A DNA stretch of 64,000 nt from Clusia tigrina (taxonomy: Eukaryota > Arthropoda > Insecta > Diptera > Clusiidae). A program made the translations under genes and the position numbers. The stretch is from contig OV050030.1 of NCBI GenBank assembly GCA_920105625.2, positions 186,416,387 to 186,480,386 of the forward strand, in the 5' to 3' direction. Under the pieces are notes generated by a model. The model worked only from the letters and a program-made list of their open reading frames with translations. It had not been told where the DNA came from and made no database searches. Shown in pieces: positions 10,560-22,470 of this stretch (position 1 is the stretch's first letter; the number at the start of each line of letters is the position of its first letter).

Positions 10560-11740
10560 TTTTGTCAATATTTTCTTCGCTTCTTTGTATGCGGCGCATT
10601 TAAAGCTTCCAGTGGAGTGGTCGTTTTCACCTTTGCATCCTGGTTCACATAATGCGCATTTAGGTATGGCCTCGCACTTTTTAGCTTAATCCCCTTTATT
10701 TCCACACTTTAGCCAAACACCTGAGCGGTCCTCTTGCAGTGTGACCGTATTCGAGGCATCGGAAGAATCTGGTTGGGGTTATGTACTCACGGAGCCTACA
10801 TCTTACCCAGCCTACTCGCATTCGTCCAGCTTTAGCTAGTATGTTAACATCCTTAGTTGGTAGACTGATCAGTGCTGTTTGTGTACCATCTCGTGCGCTT
10901 CGCATTGACTTTACTGCCGTCTTTCCGATGCTTTGATATTGGGTAAATTGCTCAACTATGGCACTGCAGATTTCCTCTGGAGAGGTGACTTCATCCAGGT
11001 CGTGGCATTCAATTGTTCTTTCTTGGCATAGAGCTCTCACGTTTGCCGAGCTCCCCAGAATCTATCCAGCTTTTTCTTTTAGCTTACGTGCCTGATACAC
11101 TGATCCGCCTTTGAGCTCAATAAGCAATTCGCCTTCAGCAGTCTTCCTAATTTTATTGACGCTATCCCCCAGTTCCTTTAGCTCCGTCGTCGCCTTCAGG
11201 GTTTTTAGCATGTCTGCGTAAGACATGTCGCCAGTTTTTACTATGAGTATAGCATCGGGGCGTGTGACCTTCCGTTTAGGCTGAATAATGGTCCCTTTTT
11301 GTGACTCTGTTTGGGTGTTTTTCATTTCAGAGCTCCTATATGTGACGTTGGTGCCGTTTCCCCATTCCCAGCGGTATGTTTTGACTGGCGTTCGTTTGAA
11401 TTCGTTTGAAGGTTTTTTCCTTCTGGCACTATTTTCCTTTAGAGCAGCATTTTCGTCTTTTTTGACATAGGCGCCCGTGCAGTTGCCTCTTCTTCCTCTC
11501 TCTGTCTTTTCGAGTTAGGTGTGTCGACGCGCTTCGTTATCAGCGATGTTGGTGTAGTGTGACCTACCATCTGCGGTTTGCTGCATTCTTGCTTGTTTAC
11601 TACCTGCGCATAAATTGCATCGATAGTGCTTACGAGGTCCCTCATTGGTTGGTGGATTGATCGCCAGCCCATCATCATTTCCGTTATCTCTTTAATTTTT
11701 GCACCAAGTTTAGCAAACGTGCTCTGGTGCTTCTCCATCT
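10560..11740 (-). pseudogene. R1-clade LINE copy A, ORF1 (gag)
   Basis: Minus-strand pieces in order: coiled-coil-like N-terminal part (11740-11439, TFAKLGAKIKEI then KRQREEEEATA), central part (11325-11062, KTGDMSYADMLKTLK and GELLIELKGGS), RNA-binding part (11040-10696, RMRVGWVRCRLRE), and a C-terminal knuckle region (10690-10562, CEAIPKCALCEPGCKGENDH). Its first knuckle is degenerate (CLEYGH). The same domain order recurs in the forward R1 element at 52210-53870. The ORF1 stop overlaps the ORF2 start. The N-terminus was split off by the insertion at 11741: its missing 5' piece is at 19193-19283. Confidence 0.75.
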
Positions 11741-11893
11741 TGTAACATGAATTATCGATCAAAGTAACCGATCGTTAATGATGTCATCCCTACATTGTAT
11801 ATTACCATCCCTGACAAATGAATGAAGTAATAAAACCAGTTCGGTAGTTAATGCTAACAAGAGCAAACGTGTTTTATTAAAGCGTGTGATACA
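11741..11893 (+). repeat. 5' LTR of the Mag-lineage element (153 bp)
   Basis: TGTAACATGAATT...GTGATACA. It matches 19045-19192 almost completely; the 3' copy lacks 5 bp near the tattacc stretch and has a few substitutions. The primer-binding site starts at once after it. Confidence 0.85.
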
Positions 11894-11907
11894 TGGTGTC
11901 AGAAGTG
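11894..11907 (+). other. Primer-binding site (tRNA-Leu type)
   Basis: TGGTGTCAGAAGTG directly follows the LTR. The same motif, extended as TGGTGTCAGAAGTGGGA, follows the nested element's 5' LTR at 12558. It is complementary to a tRNA 3' end of tRNA-Leu type; the tRNA identity is from memory of tRNA ends, not a search. Confidence 0.6.
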
Positions 11908-11972
11908 AAAAACATAAAGTAAAGTAATAGAAAAATTCAGTAAAAGAAAAGAAATTTTTTATAAAAATATAT

Positions 11973-12555
11973 TGAAACGTGATTGCATATTAGTGAAACA
12001 GGATTGCATACTTTTAGGATTCCATCTGGAGTTTGAGAATGAGTGCACCACCCTGTGTGTTATTTAGCCAAGACACAATCTATTCAAACAAAAGCTTCTT
12101 TCGTTGTAGAGATTGTAAAGAAATATCGCGAAAGTAAGAACTTCCTGTATAAAGTTCTAGAAACATCGAGAAAATTCTACATTATTGTAGAATTTTCTAC
12201 CGCAACCATTCGAAACTATAAAAGCACAAGACTGTACAAAGTAAAACACATTCGAACAGAGATCGTGACAGTGTGTACATCGAGCATTATAATCGAAGCA
12301 GCAGTATTTGTAATTGTGCAAAGTGATGAAATTGATTGTGAAATAAAATACAAATTATAAAGAAGTAAACTTTAAGCCTAATATTAAATGTGTAAATAGC
12401 AATAGTTAAATAAAGTTAATTATTTTAATTTAACCAGCGATTGTTTGATTACTACACGATCCAGTGGTACGAATCCGAGTATAGAGAGTTAGAGTAAATT
12501 GTCAGGAGGGCAAATTCGTAACAGAGTAAATTGTCAAGAGGGCAATTTCGTAACT
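11973..12555 (+). repeat. 5' LTR of the pol-deleted element
   Basis: Starts TGAAACGTGATTG and ends near TTTCGTAAC. Near its end, gtaaattgtcaggagggcaa and gtaaattgtcaagagggcaa form a short tandem repeat. It is followed by the primer-binding site TGGTGTCAGAAGTGGGA (12558). Confidence 0.85.
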
Positions 12556-12594
12556 ATTGGTGTCAGAAGTGGGATCGTGTATCTGTAATAAACA

Positions 12595-13725
12595 ATGGTT
12601 AAGTTTGAAAAACTGAGTTTGGAGCAGCTCAAGAAGGAGCTTTAGCGCTTAAATTTGCAAACACAAGGGCTTAAAGCGGAGCTGCAGGTGCGATTAAGAA
12701 GCGCTTTAGAAGAGCAGGGTATAGATGTCGATGAGCATGAATTCCAATGTGAAGAGCCAACGACATCTCGACACGAAGAAACACCGCAAGGAGCTAATAC
12801 TGGTAACTTTGACATGAGCGTACTCATCGGGGTAATACAATCCTTCAAACAGGATATGCTGCAGCAGTTACAACAACAAGCTCAAGCAACCGAAGAGAGG
12901 ATGCAGCAGCGAGATGAGAAGATGCAGAAGTTCTTCCAGCAATTCGATGAGAATATACACCAGCGAATAAAACCATATGCTCCAGCAGTCAAAGACGATG
13001 TCAAGGAACAGTTACAGCAGAATGAAACGCGATTTACTCAACTAGCGGAACAGAACTCACAGCAGAAGAATGAAATGTCCGAGATGGGGGACAAGAAGGT
13101 TTGTGAGGTTGGGACACGACAGGAGTCGTTAGAAGGATTTATGGAACAAAAATCCAATGCGAATGAGGAAAGGCAGAACGAAATTGAAGCTACCGCTAGC
13201 ACAGATGGTTGGAGTAATTACGAAGTACTGGCACCGTTGGCTATGTCCATGAAAGGTGCTGATGTCCTGCCGACCATCGCAGAGGGTGAGAGAGACTGTT
13301 ATGAAAACGTGATGAATTCAATTCAGCGGAGGAGTGGTGAGTCTCTACTACAGGATGTGGTGGAGGTGGAGCGGTTCGCCCATCTTGCCTGTCCAGGCGA
13401 GATTGCTGAGAGAAGTATGACGGATACTTTCGTATGTGGTATTCCGGATGCGGAAATGGACTATTCAGCGATGACAAATCCAAAAGCTACATGTATGGAA
13501 ACAGTGGCTGGCGCTTTAACGTTTGAGATAGCGGCCATGGTGTGCCAGCCAGTATGCAGAGCCCGTCAGGTTCAAGTTGAAAGCGGACAGGGTTGCACAT
13601 GCAAGTGCCTTGCCTGCGGTGAGGTTGGATACGCGGCTCATGGTTGTCGGACGAAACGCAAACGTTCTCCATCAGACGCGCATGGCAGGGAATTGGATGA
13701 TGTTTTTAAGCTGTCGACTAACTAA
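12595..13725 (+). pseudogene. Gag-like protein with SAP-like N-terminus (one stop)
   Basis: Start chosen at 12595 because the frame opens MVKFEKLSLEQLKKEL, a SAP-like helix pair (continued by GLKAELQVRLRSALEEQGI). A TAG at 12643-12645 (codon 17) breaks it; the frame then stays open for 356 codons. Residues about 70-170 are glutamine- and glutamate-rich and likely coiled coil. A capsid-like stretch follows. A single C-terminal knuckle CLACGEVGYAAHGC has Tyr where the CCHC histidine is expected. Its job would be RNA packaging and particle assembly for the pol-deleted element. Only one stop and an open frame suggest recent origin. Confidence 0.65.
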
Positions 13726-13932
13726 ATGGAGTCAGTTTCGAGGGGCAAGATTTGACTCCCACACCATGCAGCCCCGGAATCCTCATTTCTCACATCCCAC
13801 GGAAAGTCAGATGCCTAATTGCTGACAGTGTGATAAGCGAGGAGTAGTAGTGTATAAGCAGACGAAGAGTGGACTAAAAAGTCATCTACAGTACTTCGAT
13901 GCAGCAGTTGTATACCTCAAAAACTAGAACAG

Positions 13933-14259
13933 TTGAAGGAAATTCATGGAAACGGTAGAAATCGTACACAACTGACAAGTGATAAAACGAAAGGCAGATA
14001 TGATGTACGAGCAAACTCTAAGGGATTTCAGGAAGGGCAGGTAGTTATGCTTCATAATCCGCAAAGGAAAAAGGGATTATCGCCAAAACTGCAAATACAC
14101 TGGGAAGGGCCTTATAGGGTGATAAAGCGGATCAACGATGTAGTATACCGCATCCAGTTGACGAGAAATGTCTGGACCAAAATGAATGTCGTTCATTTGG
14201 AGTGGCTATCTCCTTATAAAGGTTGCAGTACTATCCTTGTTCGGGACGAACAAGATTAA
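13933..14259 (+). pseudogene. Pol C-terminal remnant (integrase GPY/F-type domain)
   Basis: A 108-codon frame containing GFQEGQVVMLHNPQRKKG, LSPKLQIHWEGPYRVIKRIND and VYRIQL. These are the C-terminal GPY/F module of Ty3/gypsy integrases, which contacts DNA. It ends 11 bp before the 3' LTR polypurine tract (cggagggcag). All upstream pol domains are deleted. The 13726-13932 stretch between gag and this remnant carries the deletion junction and several stops. Confidence 0.75.
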
Positions 14260-14270
14260 GCGGAGGGCAG

Positions 14271-14853
14271 TGAAACGTGATTGCATATCAGTGAAACGGG
14301 ATTGCATACTTTTAGGATTCCATCTGGAGTTTGAGAATGAGTGCACCACCCTGTGTGTTATTTAGTCAAGACACAATCTATTCAAATAAAAGCTTCTTTA
14401 GTTGTAGAGATTGTAAAGAAATATCTCGAAAGTAAGAACTTCCTGTATAAAGTTCTAGAAACATCGAGAAAATTCTACACTATTGTAGAATTTTCTACCG
14501 CAACCATTCGAAACTATAAAAGCACAAGACAGTGCTAAGTAAAACACATTCGAACAGAGATCGTGGCAGTGTGTACATCGAGCATTATAATCGAAGCAGC
14601 AGTATTTGTAATTGTGCAAAGTGATGAAATTCATTGTGAAATAAAGTACAAATTATAAAGAAGTAAACTTTAAGCCTAATATTAAATGTGTAAATAGCAA
14701 TAGTTAAATAAAGTTAATTATTTTAATTTAACCAGCGATTGTTTGATTACTACACGATCCAGTGGTACGAATCCGAGTATAGAGAGTTAGAGTAAATTGT
14801 CAGGAGGGCAAATTCGTAACAGAGTAAATTGTCAAGAGGGCAATTTCGTAACA
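14271..14853 (+). repeat. 3' LTR of the pol-deleted element
   Basis: Same ends and near-identical sequence to 11973-12555, preceded by polypurine tract gcggagggcag. It ends TTTCGTAACA, followed by TSD atat and then an A25 run at about 14863-14885 in the leader of the host Mag element. Confidence 0.85.
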
Positions 14854-14969
14854 ATATACATAAAAAAAAAAAAAAAAAAAAAAAACACCGTCCGGACAAT
14901 AAACCACAAACAGAAAACCAATCGTACAGGCATTTACGACAGCCTAAACCCATAACAATCAAAACAAAT

Positions 14970-17900
14970 ATGGCAGTGGAGTGGAAACAGTGGAAAAGTG
15001 CTTATGACTGGCATGCAAAGGCTACCCAGTTAAATAAAGAGCCATCAAGTGTCCAAGTCGCTGTATTTATGTCCACAATAGGTTATGAAGCGTGCGAAAT
15101 ATTTGAGACGTTTGAGCTCACAGAAGCACAAAAATCCAACATGGCCGAAATTATCAAGAAATTCGACCAATATTTTATCCCAAAAAATAACGACGCATAC
15201 GAAGCTTACGTCTTCAATAAAAGGCGCAAAAAGAGGATGAAAGATTTGAAGAATTCTTCACGCGCATAACGGCACAGGCAAAACTATGCAATTACGAAGA
15301 CGTAGAAAAAAGAATGCTGTGGGACAAAATCGTAAGTGGAATAAAAAGCAACAAAGTGCGAGAAAAGTTACTGGCAGAGGACAAGCTAACATTCGACACA
15401 GCAGTAAGAACATGCAGAGCAAGTGAAATAGCAATACTACAGGCGACAGAAATGAGAAAAGATAACGAACAAAAAGAAGTGTCGGTAGTTAACAAAAAGC
15501 AAAAACCGCGAAACCATTATAACAATGACAATAACAACGCGAGGACAAGTGAATGTCAAAAATTCGACTGTAAACGTTGTGGAACGAAACACGAGAATAG
15601 AAATTGTCCAGCATACAAAAAACAATGCATAAAATGTGGAAAAAATGGGCATTTCATGAAAATGTGTAAAACAAAACAAAATGTACACACAGTGAAACGC
15701 GAAAGTGAAGAGTCAGTAACTTCTAGCGGAGACGAATATTATGTTGTAGACAGTATTAACACAAAAACGATGAACAGTGAATGGTCGGAAATAATAAAAG
15801 TGGGCAAACAACAAATTAAAGTTAAATTAGACACCGGAGCACAGTGTAACGTGTTACCACACAGAATCGTCGAAAAACTAAAACTTACAAATACAATGAA
15901 AAAATCAAAAGTGTCAACAATAGTGTCCTACAGTGATCACAAAATAAAAGTATGTGGAGAATTATTGCTGAATTGCAAAATCAAAGACAAAGACACAAAA
16001 ATAAAATTTTTAATAATAAACGAAAACGTATCACCAGTCCTGGGTAAAACAACGTGTGAAAATGAAAATTTGATCCTAAGAGTAAAAGAAATTAAATTGA
16101 ACAGTGACATAAATGCCCTTGTAAAAACAAAATACAAAGATCTATTCAAAGGAATAGGATGTCTGAAAAACTATGAATATGACATTGACGTTATTGAAAA
16201 CCCTGATTTCGACATACACCCAGCAAGATCAATACCAATAACACTAAGACAGCAAGTGAAAGCCGAATTAGACAGAATGGTCAGTGAGGATATAATAAAA
16301 CAAATATTCAAGCCCACACCAGTAGTGTCGCCGATTGTAGTAGTAAAGCAAAAGGGTAAAATTCGAATTTGCATCGACCCTTCAGACGTCAACAGAAACA
16401 TCAAACGAAGACACTACCCGTTAAGTTCAATTGAGTCCATCGCATCAAGACTAGAAAATAGCAAATATTTTACGTTGCTGGATTGCACCAAAGGATTTTG
16501 GCAGATAAAAGTAAGCGAAAGAACACAAGAATATTTAACATTCGCAACACCATGGGGTCGTTATTGCTGCAAAAGATTACCATTTGGACTAGCATCAGCA
16601 CCGGAAGTTTTCCAGCAGATCATGTCAGACTTGTTACGTGACGTTCCAGGCGTGGAAGTAGCAATGGACGACATACTCTTTCACGCAAGCACAGAAGAGA
16701 AAAATATCATATTAACTGAATAAGTGCTACAAATATTAAAAGACAGCGGACTAAAACTTAATAGCGAAAAATGCATTTTCAAAGCTACACGCGTTAAGTT
16801 TTTAGGCCATATACTAACAGGCAATGTGCTTGAAGTGGACAAAAGCAAAGTCGAAGCTATAGCGAAGCTAAAAACTCCATCAAACAAAGCAGAGTTATCG
16901 CGCATACTCGGAATGGTCACATATCTAGGATAATTCATACCAAACTTGCCACAATTAACGGTACCGCTAAGAGTATTAATGAAAAAGGAAGTGGAATGGG
17001 TTTGGAACAACGAACAAGATGAAGCGCTTAAAAAGGTCAAGAAAACGTTAAGCAAAACCCCAGTTTTAAAATATTACGCTGTAAACGATCCAGTAACTCT
17101 ATCAGTGGATGCATCATCGAAAGCTATAGGAGCAGTATTACTACAAAGAGGTCAACCAGTGGCATATGCGACGAAATCACTGACGAAATGTGAACAAAAC
17201 TATCCACAAATAGCAAAAGAGGCATACGCAATACGATTTGGATGCAAGAAGTTTCACGACTATATTTGGGGAAAAGACATAACAATCGAGACAGATCACA
17301 AACCACTAGAAACAATATGGAAGAAATCACTAGTAGCAGCACCAACTCGACTAAGAAGAATTCTACTAGATCTCAAAGAATACAATCCAAAAATAATATA
17401 CAAAAAAGGTTCTGAATTAAAAATTGCCGACACATTGAGCCGAGACTGCGAAAAAACAGATGAAATGGAAATGGAGCAAGTAGAAGTTCTACTGATGACA
17501 CCACTAACAGACAAAGCTTGCAATGACTTTCAAAATTCAACAAAGAAGGACATAGAACTTTCGCAACAAAAAGACACAATTCTCAAAGGATAGCCGCAAA
17601 ATGTCGACCAAGTACCAACACAAATAAAGAAATACTTTCCGATACGAGACGAACTTACATTCTGTGAAGGACTAATACTACGAGGAGACAAAGTCGTTGT
17701 ACCCAAGGAAGAAATTCAAAGAGTAATAGAAGCCGCTCACAAAGGACATCCAGGAGTACAAGCAACAGTAAATCGAGCGAGAGAATTCGTATATTGGAGT
17801 ACATTATCAAACGACGTAACAGAAAAAATAAAAAGATGTAAAATATGTCAACATACGCAGCGAAAACCAGTCAAGGAAACAGTATTAACGAAACCTATAC

Positions 17901-18910
17901 CAACATTGCCATTCGAAATAGTATCATCAGACGTCTTCTACTACAAAAGAAGCCAATATCTGCTGCTCGTTGACAGTTACAGTGGATATTACGAAATCGA
18001 AGAAATGAAGCAGACAAACGCAAGCTCAATGATAAGTCAATTCAAAAAATGGTTCGCCACGCATGGTATTCCCAAAGAGTTTCATTCTGACAATGCAGTT
18101 TATTCATCGAAAGAATTTAATGAATTCGCTAAGGTTTGGAATTTCAAATTAATAACATCGAGTCCAAGGTTTGCAAGATCCAACGGTTTAGCAGAAAAAT
18201 TCGTCGGTATAGCCAAAAATCTCATCAAGAAATGCGACATCGCAAATGAAGACTTACAAATAGCATTACTAATGGCCAGAAACACACCCAGAAACAACAA
18301 AATTGGAACACCAGCATCAAGACTATTTGGCAGAAACACCAGATCACCTCTTGCCATAATTGACAAAATGTTGCAACCAAAACCTCCACCTAACGTCTCG
18401 GATCAACTACGAAAAGAACGTGAAAAACAAAAAAATTATGCCGATAAAGGAGCTAAACAATCAAGATCATACTCCACAGGAGAAAAAGTGATGATTTACG
18501 ACACAGACGACGGACTATGGTACACAGGCGAAATAGTGGAACCAGTCACTGAAAGATCCTACACAGTTCGACGAGCCGACGGAGCCATCATGCGTCGCAA
18601 CACCAGCTATCTTAAACCGTCACACGCTCAAGGCACAATCATAAAGAGACGAGAAGTAGCAGCATCGCCAAGCTCGTCCCCAAATACACGAGAAGATACA
18701 ACAACATCAAACAATCAAGACACAACAATATCAAACAATCAACAGACATCAACATCAATAACAGAAATCTCTGAAGACAACAATCACACCACGGAATCTA
18801 CAGTTAACAACCCAGAGATGTCAACAGCCAACACCCCTAGAGAAGAAAAGAAGACCAGATCAGGTCGTACCGTAAAACCAGTTGTTAAATTAAGTCTAAC
18901 CAGCTGTTAA
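14970..18910 (+). pseudogene. Mag-lineage gag-pol polyprotein (1 frameshift, 3 stops)
   Basis: Gag starts at ATG 14970. A one-base frameshift near 15225-15235 moves it to the frame used from 15314 to 18910. Order: two CCHC knuckles (CKRCGTKHENRNC, CIKCGKNGHFMKMC, about 15565-15670), protease LDTGAQCNVLP (about 15827), RT with RICIDPSDVNR and VAMDDIL (Tyr of YMDD replaced by Ala, about 16660), RNase H (SVDASSKAIGAVLL, TDHKPLE), integrase HHCC (HKGHPG... CKICQ) and core SSDVFYY, HSDNAVYSS, NGLAEKFV. The C-terminus is basic, ending TRSGRTVKPVVKL. In-frame stops occur at 16721, 16931 and 17591. Few lesions mean a fairly young but dead copy. Confidence 0.85.
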
Positions 18911-19044
18911 AGTCTAATTAGATCTTTAATTAAAAATATATCTTTCAAATTAATACAATTTAAGTCTTACTTAAGAGGTATCAATCATCATACAGAAATC
19001 AAACCAAATCAACAATATCTTTATTTTAAATAAAACAAAGAAGA

Positions 19045-19192
19045 TGTAACATGAATTATCGATCAAAGTAACCGATCGTTAATGATCTCATCCCTACATT
19101 GTATATTACCTGACAAATGAATGAAGTAATAAAACTAGTTCGGTAGTTAATGCTAACAAGAGCAAACGTGTTTTATTAAAGCATGTGATACA
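19045..19192 (+). repeat. 3' LTR of the Mag-lineage element (148 bp)
   Basis: TGTAACATG...ATACA, preceded by a purine-rich aaataaaacaaagaaga tract and followed by TSD catct. 18911-19044 is an AT-rich 3' leader with no frame. Confidence 0.85.
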
Positions 19193-19283
19193 CATCTCTC
19201 GTATTTTATTGACAGTTTCCTGTGATTTAGGCTCCGTTGTTATAGGCTGCGCTATTGGGCTGATAGTGATTCGACGATTATCC
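19193..19283 (-). pseudogene. R1 copy A gag, detached 5' piece
   Basis: Minus-strand reading gives SPIAQPITTEPKSQETVNKI. It runs in frame into the R1 gag at 11740 once the Mag element and one catct are ignored. To its right it abuts mariner sequence, so R1 copy A was 5'-truncated on insertion into a mariner. Confidence 0.65.
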
Positions 19284-19725
19284 AAAATCATTTTCTTCAC
19301 TGCGTCAATGTTCTCATCGGTTGTTGACGTGCTCGGGCGACCAGGACGAGCATCGTCATTGACATCTTCTCGGCCTTCCTTAAACCGGTTATACCACAAT
19401 TGAACTTGTGTTCTGCTCATAGTAGACTCGCCAAAGGCCACAGTCAACATTTCAAATGTTTTGCGCATTTAATTTCATTTTTTACACAAAACTGAATACA
19501 GTTTCTTTGATCCATTTTTTTCGAATAGTACAAAATCGAAGAACACACCAAAACACGACTAACCTTTTTATCTGTCAAAAACAAACTGACAATCCAAAAT
19601 GGTTGGTATTGGAAACATATATAACAGACATGTGTACCAACATAAACAAAAAAAATGCGAACATCGAACATACGTAACTCACGAAAAGATGAAAATAACG
19701 GTTATCTTTTGAACACACCTCGTAT
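19284..19725 (-). pseudogene. Mariner transposase N-terminus and 5' TIR
   Basis: The minus strand from ATG 19519 encodes the mariner N-terminal helix-turn-helix region. Recognisable blocks are CIQFCVKNEIKCAK, then after a frameshift near 19455 MLTVAFGESTMSRTQVQLWYNRF, GRPSTS and KKMILDNRRITI. The domain binds the terminal repeats. The catalytic domain is missing because R1 copy A replaces it at 19283. The outer end near 19725 (tacgaggtgtgttcaaaagataacc on the minus strand, shown in parts) is a typical mariner TIR and borders the (TA)n tract. Confidence 0.75.
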
Positions 19726-19728
19726 ATA

Positions 19729-19990
<262 letters not shown>

Positions 19991-19992
19991 TA

Positions 19993-20303
19993 TGTAAGAG
20001 AGCAGAACTAGCAAGTCAGTCGTGCACATTAAGTCGTCGAGATCAGTTGTTACTCAATAGCGCGCGATCATAAGTCGTTTCTTTTTCTTTACAGTTGTCG
20101 GTCATGTCGGTTGTCGCCTTAAGAAGACAGTGATCTACTTTAATAGGAATCCGTCTACAAATCGGAACAAACTTTCTAAATATTATTTCGCCTTATATTA
20201 ACTTTATTATTATCCTCGTATTTTCTAACGAATAAAACATTTGAAATCAATTAAGGATCAGTTGTGTATTTCTTCACGAAGCCCACCTGCTACCATTTTT
20301 ACA
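19993..20303 (+). repeat. 5' LTR of a truncated Ty3/gypsy element
   Basis: TGTAAGAGAGCAG...TTTTTACA, about 311 bp. It has an AATAAA near 20231 and is followed at 20306 by TGGGGGCTCAAC, which resembles the start of a tRNA-Pro type primer site (TGGGGGCTCG). It inserted next to or within the (TA)n tract. 20304-20777 is leader sequence with an open but unrecognised charged frame (from about 20478). Confidence 0.65.
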
Positions 20304-20777
20304 TTTGGGGGCTCAACGGTGCCAAAAACCAAAAAAAAAAAATAATAATAAATATTGTCGGATTGATTATCGGTCGAAGCTTAATCTTTAATCTTGCCCA
20401 CTAGCTGCAAAAAGTGATTCCGACGAGAACCGTTCATTCGAAACAAAGGCGCAGAAAATTCACAGTTAACAGGTTTAGTGAACAAAGAAGAACAAAAGGA
20501 GCATTTCTTGCGGTCGAGAACAAGGTCAGTAAGGGCAGACGACGCGGATAACGAAGTATTCTTTTTAGCGAAAAACAAAGGAAGAGACGAAGAAAGGGGG
20601 AATAGTGGTGAACAATCTGTAATAAAACTAACAAAAATCAGTTGCGAAATAACAGTTGAAAATAGTGTAAAAGAACGTTACGAAATTAAAGAACAAAAAA
20701 ATACGGAGAGAGAATCTGAAATTTTGGAAACACAAAAAGAAACAACAAGCAACAAAGAAAACAGAAGCGACAGCAAT

Positions 20778-22470
20778 ATGACAGAGCTAAACGAACTGAT
20801 CAAACTTCTAACCGTAAAGTTTGCAAGGGAAGGAGAGCAACAAGCGGCAATGTCCACAGAGAGCATCAATGACGTCATCTCTGAATTCGACGACAAATCA
20901 CCTGCACACGTAGAAGAATGGTTCAAAAACTTTGAAAAGTGCGCTGCAGCTTATAATTGGAGCGAAAATAAAAAATTTGTATTTGCGAGACGCAAGATGA
21001 CAAAAACGGCGAAAATTTTTGTCGAGTCTTTACATGTGTACAATTATGCGTCTCTCAAAGAAGAAGTTTAAAAGAGTTTTGCTGCGAATACGTCAGTGCT
21101 GATATTCATAGGCAGTTGCAGGAACGAAAAAAAGTAGCAGTATGCACGAATATATACTGCATATGCGACGTTTAGGGGCGTTCGGCAAAATAGATGACAA
21201 ATCGGTTATATGTTACGTAGTGGACGGAATAAACGAAAATACAGAAAATAAATTTATCTTTTACACCGCAGAAAACTTTACAGACTTAAAACACAAATTA
21301 GAAATTTATGAAAGGATGACTCAAAATAAAACAAAATCAAAAGAGAATAGCGTAAAAGGTGAAAACGGGAACGACAACAATAAAAACACAAAGCGAAAGT
21401 ATTGCTACAATTGCGGCTCCAGCAAACACGAAAACAGTGATTGCAAAGAACCGACAAAATGTTTCCGTTGTAATGGAATTAACCACTTATCGAAAAATTG
21501 CCCACAAAACAACAAAGGCGAAACAAAAGAGTCTAAAGCGAAAGAAGTTAACGTTATTAACACAGTGGAACGACGAGAAAATATGTTAAAGTCAATCAAA
21601 ATTAACAACAAGAATGTGTTTTGCTTAGTAGACAGTTGCGCCGAAATTTCGATTATCGATCAGAAAGTTGCGAAAAAACTTAATTTCAAATTAAACAAAT
21701 GCGCAAAAAGTATCCCGGGTTTAGGCAATACAAAAATAAATGCATGCGGCATAATAGAAGTTGAACTCATTGTTGACAATTTGAAGTGCGAACACAACTT
21801 TATTGTTGTGCCGGAAAATTCGTCAAAATACGATGTTATTCTTGGGTTTGATTATATTGGCAAGTGTCATTATAATTACAATGAAAGCGGTTACACGTTC
21901 ACAAACTTTCTCGCAGAAAATTTCAAACGTTCAGTAATGAATATTACAATTGATGGTGAAAAGATTGAAGCACCAATACGATATAAAAAACCAGTTGAAA
22001 AAATAATCCAAAATTATAAGCCAACGAGTGACGTAATAAGTCCAATAAGCTTGAAAATTCTTGTAATGGAGAAAAAGTTGTACGGCATACACCAAGGAGA
22101 TTACCGCTGCCAGAACAAAAAATTGTGAGCGACCAAGTGGAAGATTGGTTAAAAAACCAAATATTAAGACCATAAAATTCTGAATATTGTAGTCGGGTTG
22201 TGATTGCGAATAAAAAAGATGGTAACAAGCGTGGTTGCATCGACTTTTGGGATTTAAACAGCCTTGTTTAGAAGGATGTCTTCCCAGTACCGCTGATAGA
22301 AGAAGTTGTTGAATCGTTGGAAAGTGCACGTATTTTTACGACATTAGACCTCGAAAACGCATTCTTCCACGTCCCTATTGAGGAAGAATCAAAGAAGCAT
22401 ACAGCGTTTGTAACTAGAGACGGAGTTTTCGAGTTTAATAGGGCACCCTTCGGTTTCTGCAACTCGCCCG
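20778..22470 (+). pseudogene. Ty3/gypsy gag-protease-RT, 3' truncated
   Basis: Gag from ATG 20778 (MTELNELIKLL, HVEEWFKNFEKCAAAYNW) breaks near 21070 and resumes in another frame at about 21142. Two CCHC knuckles follow (CYNCGSSKHENSDC, CFRCNGINHLSKNC, about 21403-21500). The protease site reads LVDSCAEISI where DSGA or DTGA is expected, so Gly is replaced by Cys. Downstream is VILGFDYIG. RT fingers lie near 22190-22260 (VVIANKKDG, CIDFWDLNSL) and 22317-22470 (ARIFTTLDLENAFFHVPI, FNRAPFGFCNSPE). It ends exactly where the Errantivirus LTR starts (22471). The rest of pol is not in the window. Confidence 0.75.

Larger units (their letters stand above)
11973..14853 (+). mobile_element. Pol-deleted LTR retrotransposon nested in the Mag element
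   Basis: LTRs at 11973-12555 and 14271-14853 (583 bp each, very similar) flank only 1.7 kb of internal sequence. The 4-bp atat precedes (11969-11972) and follows (14854-14857). The inside keeps gag and the extreme pol C-terminus, but protease, RT, RNase H and the integrase core are gone. It is therefore non-autonomous. A solo LTR of the same family lies at 60526-61192. Confidence 0.85.
11741..19192 (+). mobile_element. Mag-lineage Ty3/gypsy retrotransposon with TSD catct
   Basis: Two short LTRs (11741-11893 and 19045-19192) bracket a gag-pol region in Ty3/gypsy order. The 5-bp catct occurs directly before the 5' LTR (11736-11740) and after the 3' LTR (19193-19197). The flanking sequences are two halves of the same R1 gag frame, so the target was R1 copy A. 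A second LTR element is nested at 11973-14853. Short LTRs and the gag-pol ending in a basic RSGRTVKP tail suit the Mag lineage. Confidence 0.8.

Noticed and set aside
12043..12360. 105-codon frame and its copy at 14341-14538
   Set aside because: Both lie inside the 583-bp LTRs and differ by stops between the two copies; LTR sequence, not coding.
13577..13825. 82-codon plus-strand frame
   Set aside because: Out-of-frame overlap with the gag-like ORF 12595-13725.
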